Below are positions 7,281 through 10,900 of a stretch of 10,900 nt of DNA, piece after piece; position 1 is the first letter of the stretch, and every line of letters begins with the position of its first letter. The stretch comes from Bacteroidales bacterium (GTDB lineage: Bacteria; Bacteroidota; Bacteroidia; Bacteroidales; VadinHA17): the NCBI GenBank assembly GCA_003518245.1, contig DOZA01000198.1:1-10900 (forward strand), read 5' to 3'. The notes under the pieces are model-generated. The model had not been told where the DNA came from and made no database searches. It was given only the letters and a program-made list of their open reading frames with translations. The position numbers and the translations under genes are program-made.

Positions 7281-8411
7281 ATGAATAGAATAATAATACT
7301 GGTCATTATTCTTATTGTTCCTGTAACAAATGGTTTATTCGGACAATCAGAAATGTTTGACCTGAAAAACCAGGTTAGCTTTCAGTCGGGCCATAATTTT
7401 GGAGAGGATGCTACAGGCCTGCTGGGATTGCGTTATATACCGGAACTAAGAATAACAGGCAGTCTGAAAAATGATAGGAGCATAGATGCAGAAGTATCAA
7501 TAAACAGCTATGCAAATTTTTATTATGTTAATAACAAGCTGGATGAGTATAACTGGAAAACAAAACCTTACAGGATATGGATAAGGTATTCCACACCCAG
7601 GCTTGAACTCAGGGCTGGTCTGCAGAAAATCAATTTCGGATCAGCATCTATACTAAGACCGCTGATGTGGTTTGATAAAATAGATTATCGTGACCCCCTG
7701 CAGCTTACTGATGGAGTGTATGGCCTGCTGGGCAGATATTATTCTCAACAAAATATAAATATCTGGTTGTGGACGCTCTATGGAAATGAAAAAACCAAAG
7801 GGTGGGAAGTAGCTCCAACACGTAAAAACAGTGCTGAATACGGAGGACGGTTCCAGATACCTCTTTTTACAGGGGAAATGGCTGTAAGTTATCATTACCG
7901 GCAGGCTGACTATTCAGCTTTTTATATAATGCAGCCAGAGATAACAGATCCTTATTTCACTAATCAGCTTATGGCTGTGGATGGTAAATGGGATATAGGC
8001 CCGGGGATATGGTTTGAGTATACATATAAAAAGAATGATGAAGAGAATATCCTCTTTGAAAAAAGTGAACATTACCTCAATATAGGGATGGATTATACAT
8101 TTGGAATGGGAAATGGCTTGAATATTTCAACCGAGTATTTCAGGTACGAAGGTAAAATATCAAATAATTACTCGGTCATGGCCATGAATTATCCCCTGGG
8201 CTTAATGAACAGGGTGGTGATGGCCGTATATTATAATTGGGATACCAGTGACTGGTACAGGTTTTTAAGTCTTCAACATAATACTGACTACTGGACCTTT
8301 AACCTGATGACTTACTGGAATCCTGAAGATGCTGCAATATATGGCAGTGCTGATAGTCGTAATATTATGGCCGGCAAAGGATTGCAGTTTATGGCGGTAT
8401 TAAATTTTTAG
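7281..8411 (+). CDS. Predicted outer-membrane beta-barrel protein, third gene of the cyd operon
   Basis: I do not recognise a named family. The 376-residue protein has a signal peptide (about 1-21, hydrophobic core then NGLFGQ). It then has alternating short strands rich in Tyr, Trp and Phe (for example YRIWIRYSTPRLELRAGLQ, IWFEYTYKK, MAVYYNW) and ends in Phe, the usual last residue of a barrel recognised by the BAM complex. A notable segment, RAGLQKINFGSASILRPLMW followed by DKIDYRDPLQL (about 111-141), resembles the constriction-loop region of porin-like proteins such as the DUF1302 and alginate-export groups. I see no cysteine and no plug or TonB box, so a porin-like channel is more likely than a TonB receptor. 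It starts 8 bases after cydB and runs in the same direction, so it is probably co-transcribed with the oxidase. The substrate is unknown. Barrel call strong; function open. Confidence 0.8.
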   Translation: MNRIIILVIILIVPVTNGLFGQSEMFDLKNQVSFQSGHNFGEDATGLLGLRYIPELRITGSLKNDRSIDAEVSINSYANFYYVNNKLDEYNWKTKPYRIWIRYSTPRLELRAGLQKINFGSASILRPLMWFDKIDYRDPLQLTDGVYGLLGRYYSQQNINIWLWTLYGNEKTKGWEVAPTRKNSAEYGGRFQIPLFTGEMAVSYHYRQADYSAFYIMQPEITDPYFTNQLMAVDGKWDIGPGIWFEYTYKKNDEENILFEKSEHYLNIGMDYTFGMGNGLNISTEYFRYEGKISNNYSVMAMNYPLGLMNRVVMAVYYNWDTSDWYRFLSLQHNTDYWTFNLMTYWNPEDAAIYGSADSRNIMAGKGLQFMAVLNF

Positions 8412-8452
8412 ACCCCCAGGGATCTGCTTCTTGACGACTGCTGAATAATCAG

Positions 8453-8480
8453 AAAGGGGAATTTCGTATGTCCTTTTTTT
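8453..8480 (+). terminator. Possible weak terminator of the cyd operon
   Basis: AAAGG (8453-8457) can pair with CCTTT (8472-8476) around a 14-base loop, followed by an unbroken run of T to 8480. It lies 42 bases after the barrel gene stop, in the 80-base gap between convergent genes. The stem is only five pairs, so the call rests mainly on the T-run and position. I see no good terminator for the opposite (minus-strand) operon here. Confidence 0.25.
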
Positions 8481-8491
8481 GGCAATTCTAC

Positions 8492-9820
8492 TCATTTATG
8501 ATTATTTCTGTTTCTTTCAAGCATGAAATAAACAGGTATTCCTGTTCCCAGCAGGATAATCCCCCATATTATAACCTTGGTCTCCAAACCGGTAATTGCC
8601 CAGAGCGAATAAAGGAATGCAGGAATTGAGACTGATACAGCTGAGGCAAGAATGTGTTTATTTATATGCTTTTTATCTTTTAAGCAAATGGCTATCTCGG
8701 AAAGAGACGATAAAAGATACGGAAAGAGACAGCTTAAGGTGGAAAGCATTATGATGAATGAAAACATCCCTACCAATCCTTTTGTAAAATTGATGCCTAC
8801 CAGTAGCGAGGCAAGTATACTGCCAATAATTAAACCTGTGACCGGTATTCCTTTGCCTGATGTTATTTTGAAGAGAGAGGGGAATAAATTATCCCTGGAA
8901 GCAGCAAGCGGTATCTGTCCCTGCAGTAATATCCAGCCATTCAAAGCGCCAAAACATGCTATTGATGCTCCTGTGGCTACCAGGACAGAAGCCCATTTAC
9001 CCCATGCACTTCCTGCTGCATCTGCAAAAGGAGCTGCCGAATGTGCAAGATCAGCAGGTGATACTATACCCATTACAGCTACAGTGCTTGATAAATAGAG
9101 TACAGCCGTAAAAAGTAAACCGGCAATGGTTGCGCGTGGAATGGTCCTTACCGGGTTTTTTACCTTATCAGATGGAATGGTGGCTGACTCCAGTCCCAGG
9201 AAGGCCCAGAGTGTTAAGGCGGCGGTAGAAGTAATAGCCTGGAAATCAGGTTTGGCACTGAGGTTAAAGGGAACAAAATGACTCTTATTAAAGAAAAAGA
9301 ATCCCAGTGAACCAAGTATAACCAGGGGAAGGATCTTGATAATAGTCGTAATAAGTTGAGTAATACCTACCTTTCTGATACTTTTAGTATTGATGAAGGT
9401 AAAGAGCCAGATTGCAGCGATAGCCATGGCTGCTGCCATTAAGCGATTATCCTTTAAAGCAGGTATGAAGACTGACAGGTATCCTACCCCGGCAACAGCG
9501 ATGGCTGCATTACCACACCATATTGATATCCAGTACCCCCAGGCAACCAGGAAGCCGGGAAAGTTGCCAAAGCCTTCTTTAGCATAGGCGTATGGTCCAC
9601 CTGCCTTTTTTACTATCCTGCTAAGCCTCGAAAACATAAGTGCAAGGAACAGACTGCCGGCCACGGTATATATCCATCCCAGAATACTTATGCCTCCATA
9701 GACAGCTAGCGCAGCAGGAAGCAGAAAGATGCCCGAGCCGGTCATATTACCTACTGACAGCGATGTACTTATCCAGAAACCTATTTTACCCCTTCCCTGT
9801 TCTTGTTCTTTAATGGCCAT
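8492..9820 (-). CDS. AdiC-like APC-superfamily amino acid/amine antiporter
   Basis: This 442-residue inner-membrane transporter has about 12 spans and the N-terminal APC signature GNMTGSGIFLLPAALA (24-39). Its sequence lines up with E. coli AdiC at a constant offset of 3 through all sites I checked. S29, Y77, Y96, N104, W205, E211 and W296 match AdiC S26, Y74, Y93, N101, W202, E208 and W293, the residues for substrate binding, gating and pH sensing. At the side-chain end of the pocket, AdiC A96, C97 and M104 become S99, I100 and I107, so the carried molecule may not be arginine. The ATG at 9820 is 1 base after the stop of the MttB-like gene, so the two are translated from one message and probably share a substrate or product. 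By homology it exchanges amino acids or amines; the substrate here is inferred only. Confidence 0.9.
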   Translation of the reverse strand: MAIKEQEQGRGKIGFWISTSLSVGNMTGSGIFLLPAALAVYGGISILGWIYTVAGSLFLALMFSRLSRIVKKAGGPYAYAKEGFGNFPGFLVAWGYWISIWCGNAAIAVAGVGYLSVFIPALKDNRLMAAAMAIAAIWLFTFINTKSIRKVGITQLITTIIKILPLVILGSLGFFFFNKSHFVPFNLSAKPDFQAITSTAALTLWAFLGLESATIPSDKVKNPVRTIPRATIAGLLFTAVLYLSSTVAVMGIVSPADLAHSAAPFADAAGSAWGKWASVLVATGASIACFGALNGWILLQGQIPLAASRDNLFPSLFKITSGKGIPVTGLIIGSILASLLVGINFTKGLVGMFSFIIMLSTLSCLFPYLLSSLSEIAICLKDKKHINKHILASAVSVSIPAFLYSLWAITGLETKVIIWGIILLGTGIPVYFMLERNRNNHK

Positions 9821-9821
9821 A

Positions 9822-10900
9822 TTATTTGTGCAGGCTTTTTATGAAAGCTTCCCCTTTATTTATTATTTCATTCGATATATCTGATGCTTGCTGTGCAGAC
9901 GAGTATAATTCTATGGTTAATTTAATAAGCTCATCCTCAGCACCCGGCATATTCATTTTTTGCCATTCTTCAAGGCCCATTACCGGCCAGAGCTCTTTTT
10001 TGTTGCCTGCCTCCTGTAACAGGTTTAGTGTCTGTTCGGAGGTGAAATAATTACCTCCAGGCCCCACTGTATGTATTTCGTCTAGGTTAACATTTTTATT
10101 GTCCAGGGTAAAACCACCTGCAAATTTCCTTGCCTGGCCTATAATATGGTTGGAAAGAACAACCATGGAAGGAGAAAATGCCATTGAACCAAAATTACCA
10201 CCTGTAAAAGGGGCACAACCTATTTTACCCAGGCATGATGTAAGATGGTTGAGCCACAGGTTATCTGAGGCCGGCAGGTCAGCCCCCCTGCCGTTATTGC
10301 TTCCTGAGGTTCCGCAATGGGGGATCCCATAATATCCCATCATCTCAGCGCAGGCCAGGTTGAGCAGGTAACTGTAAGGAGTAAAATAGCTTTCCATATT
10401 CGACATATTGAATGCGGCAGGCAGGCTGCCGAGAATTATTTTGCTTCCCTCTTTCACCAGCTGGCTGAAGACCAGGCCTGCCAGTAATTCAGCATTCAAA
10501 AGAGCAAGGGTGCCTCCGGGTGTGGCCGGCGTGGTGGCCCCATACATGCCGTAATTTGAGAACATAACAGGTAAGCTGTTAGTGATGGAAACAACCATCT
10601 TATCAGTGGTTGATTCATTTAACACCAGCGGGGTGATAAGGTTTACATAAGGAATACAAAAAGGCCTGGTGCTTATATCCCCATGCAGGTGTGAGAGCAT
10701 GGCAATAACATCATTAATCTTATTCTTGCCGGAGATAAGCAGGACAAGGGGTTTGGTGGTATTGGCATACATGTCGAGGGTAGAAAACAGATCGGAGGTT
10801 TCAGGTGAGATGTTTGAAGGTATCCCAATGGTGGAGACTATATCATAATTCTCAAGCATGTCACCCAGCCTGGCTGAATGCTGCATATGTGCCCTCTGAA
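9822..10900 (-). CDS. MttB-superfamily corrinoid-dependent methyltransferase, apparently without pyrrolysine (5' end beyond window)
   Basis: The frame is open to the right edge (codons for QRAH precede the first in-window ATG at 10886), so about 359 of the expected 480-500 residues are visible and the N-terminal quarter is missing. Family landmarks appear in order: the DIVSTIGIPS strand, a CIPYVNLITPL segment, SNYGMYGATTPATPGGTLAL with LNAELLAGLVFSQLV, GSLPAAFNMSN, and near the end HTVGPGGNYFTSEQTL. In this family these enzymes move a methyl group from a methylated amine to a corrinoid protein. True trimethylamine MttB carries pyrrolysine, encoded by in-frame TAG, in the C-terminal half. No in-frame stop occurs in this part, so it belongs with non-pyrrolysine relatives such as MtgB, which act on glycine betaine and similar compounds. 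The APC transporter follows after 1 base. No corrinoid protein or reactivase is in view, and the true substrate is unknown. Confidence 0.9.
   Translation of the reverse strand, partial: QRAHMQHSARLGDMLENYDIVSTIGIPSNISPETSDLFSTLDMYANTTKPLVLLISGKNKINDVIAMLSHLHGDISTRPFCIPYVNLITPLVLNESTTDKMVVSITNSLPVMFSNYGMYGATTPATPGGTLALLNAELLAGLVFSQLVKEGSKIILGSLPAAFNMSNMESYFTPYSYLLNLACAEMMGYYGIPHCGTSGSNNGRGADLPASDNLWLNHLTSCLGKIGCAPFTGGNFGSMAFSPSMVVLSNHIIGQARKFAGGFTLDNKNVNLDEIHTVGPGGNYFTSEQTLNLLQEAGNKKELWPVMGLEEWQKMNMPGAEDELIKLTIELYSSAQQASDISNEIINKGEAFIKSLHK

Noticed and set aside
8652..9098. 148-codon plus-strand open frame opposite the APC transporter gene
   Set aside because: The opposite strand encodes a full-length transporter with all family motifs; this frame is its shadow.
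9822..10886. MttB-like gene starting at the ATG at 10886 as a complete 354-residue protein
   Set aside because: The frame stays open upstream to the window edge, and family members have about 130 more N-terminal residues, so this ATG is internal.

Overview
The window looks like chromosomal DNA of a Bacteroidota member, probably Bacteroidales or a relative. This rests on protein content rather than on a marker gene. The evidence is an AT-leaning genome with few Shine-Dalgarno-like sites, a TPR-containing LytS-type sensor kinase paired with a LytTR regulator, an OmpA protein with a jelly-roll-like N-terminal half, a short-Q-loop CydA, and a signal peptide ending in the FGQ style common in this phylum. 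I found no rRNA, tRNA, CRISPR array or insertion sequence, and no gene-free stretch longer than about 160 bases.

Left part (1-4680), all on the minus strand. In transcription order it holds a 90-codon remnant of a dihydroorotate-dehydrogenase-like flavoprotein (4680-4408), a 716-residue TPR histidine kinase (4277-2127), its LytTR response regulator (2112-1360, 14 bases after the kinase), and an OmpA-family envelope protein (1244 to beyond the left edge). The 115-base gap before the OmpA gene is unusually structured. It carries a direct repeat with a 21-base period, the geometry LytTR-type regulators use. It also carries a perfect 12-base inverted repeat whose second arm abuts the ATG and encloses a second perfect hairpin. 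The layout suggests a sensor, a regulator and an envelope target.

Middle part (4840-8411), plus strand. cydA and cydB encode a cytochrome bd quinol oxidase. A predicted outer-membrane beta-barrel protein follows 8 bases after cydB, so it is probably the third gene of the same operon. A barrel co-transcribed with a respiratory oxidase is not the classical arrangement.

Right part (8492-10900), minus strand, convergent with the cyd operon. A gene of the MttB (trimethylamine methyltransferase) superfamily, cut by the right edge, is followed after 1 base by an APC-superfamily transporter closely resembling the arginine/agmatine antiporter AdiC. The visible MttB part has no in-frame amber codon, so it is probably of the non-pyrrolysine type that demethylates betaine-like quaternary amines. 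The transporter keeps the AdiC gating residues but changes several residues of the pocket that holds the guanidinium group. A cation or betaine uptake and demethylation pair is a reasonable hypothesis. Any corrinoid protein partner would lie outside the window.
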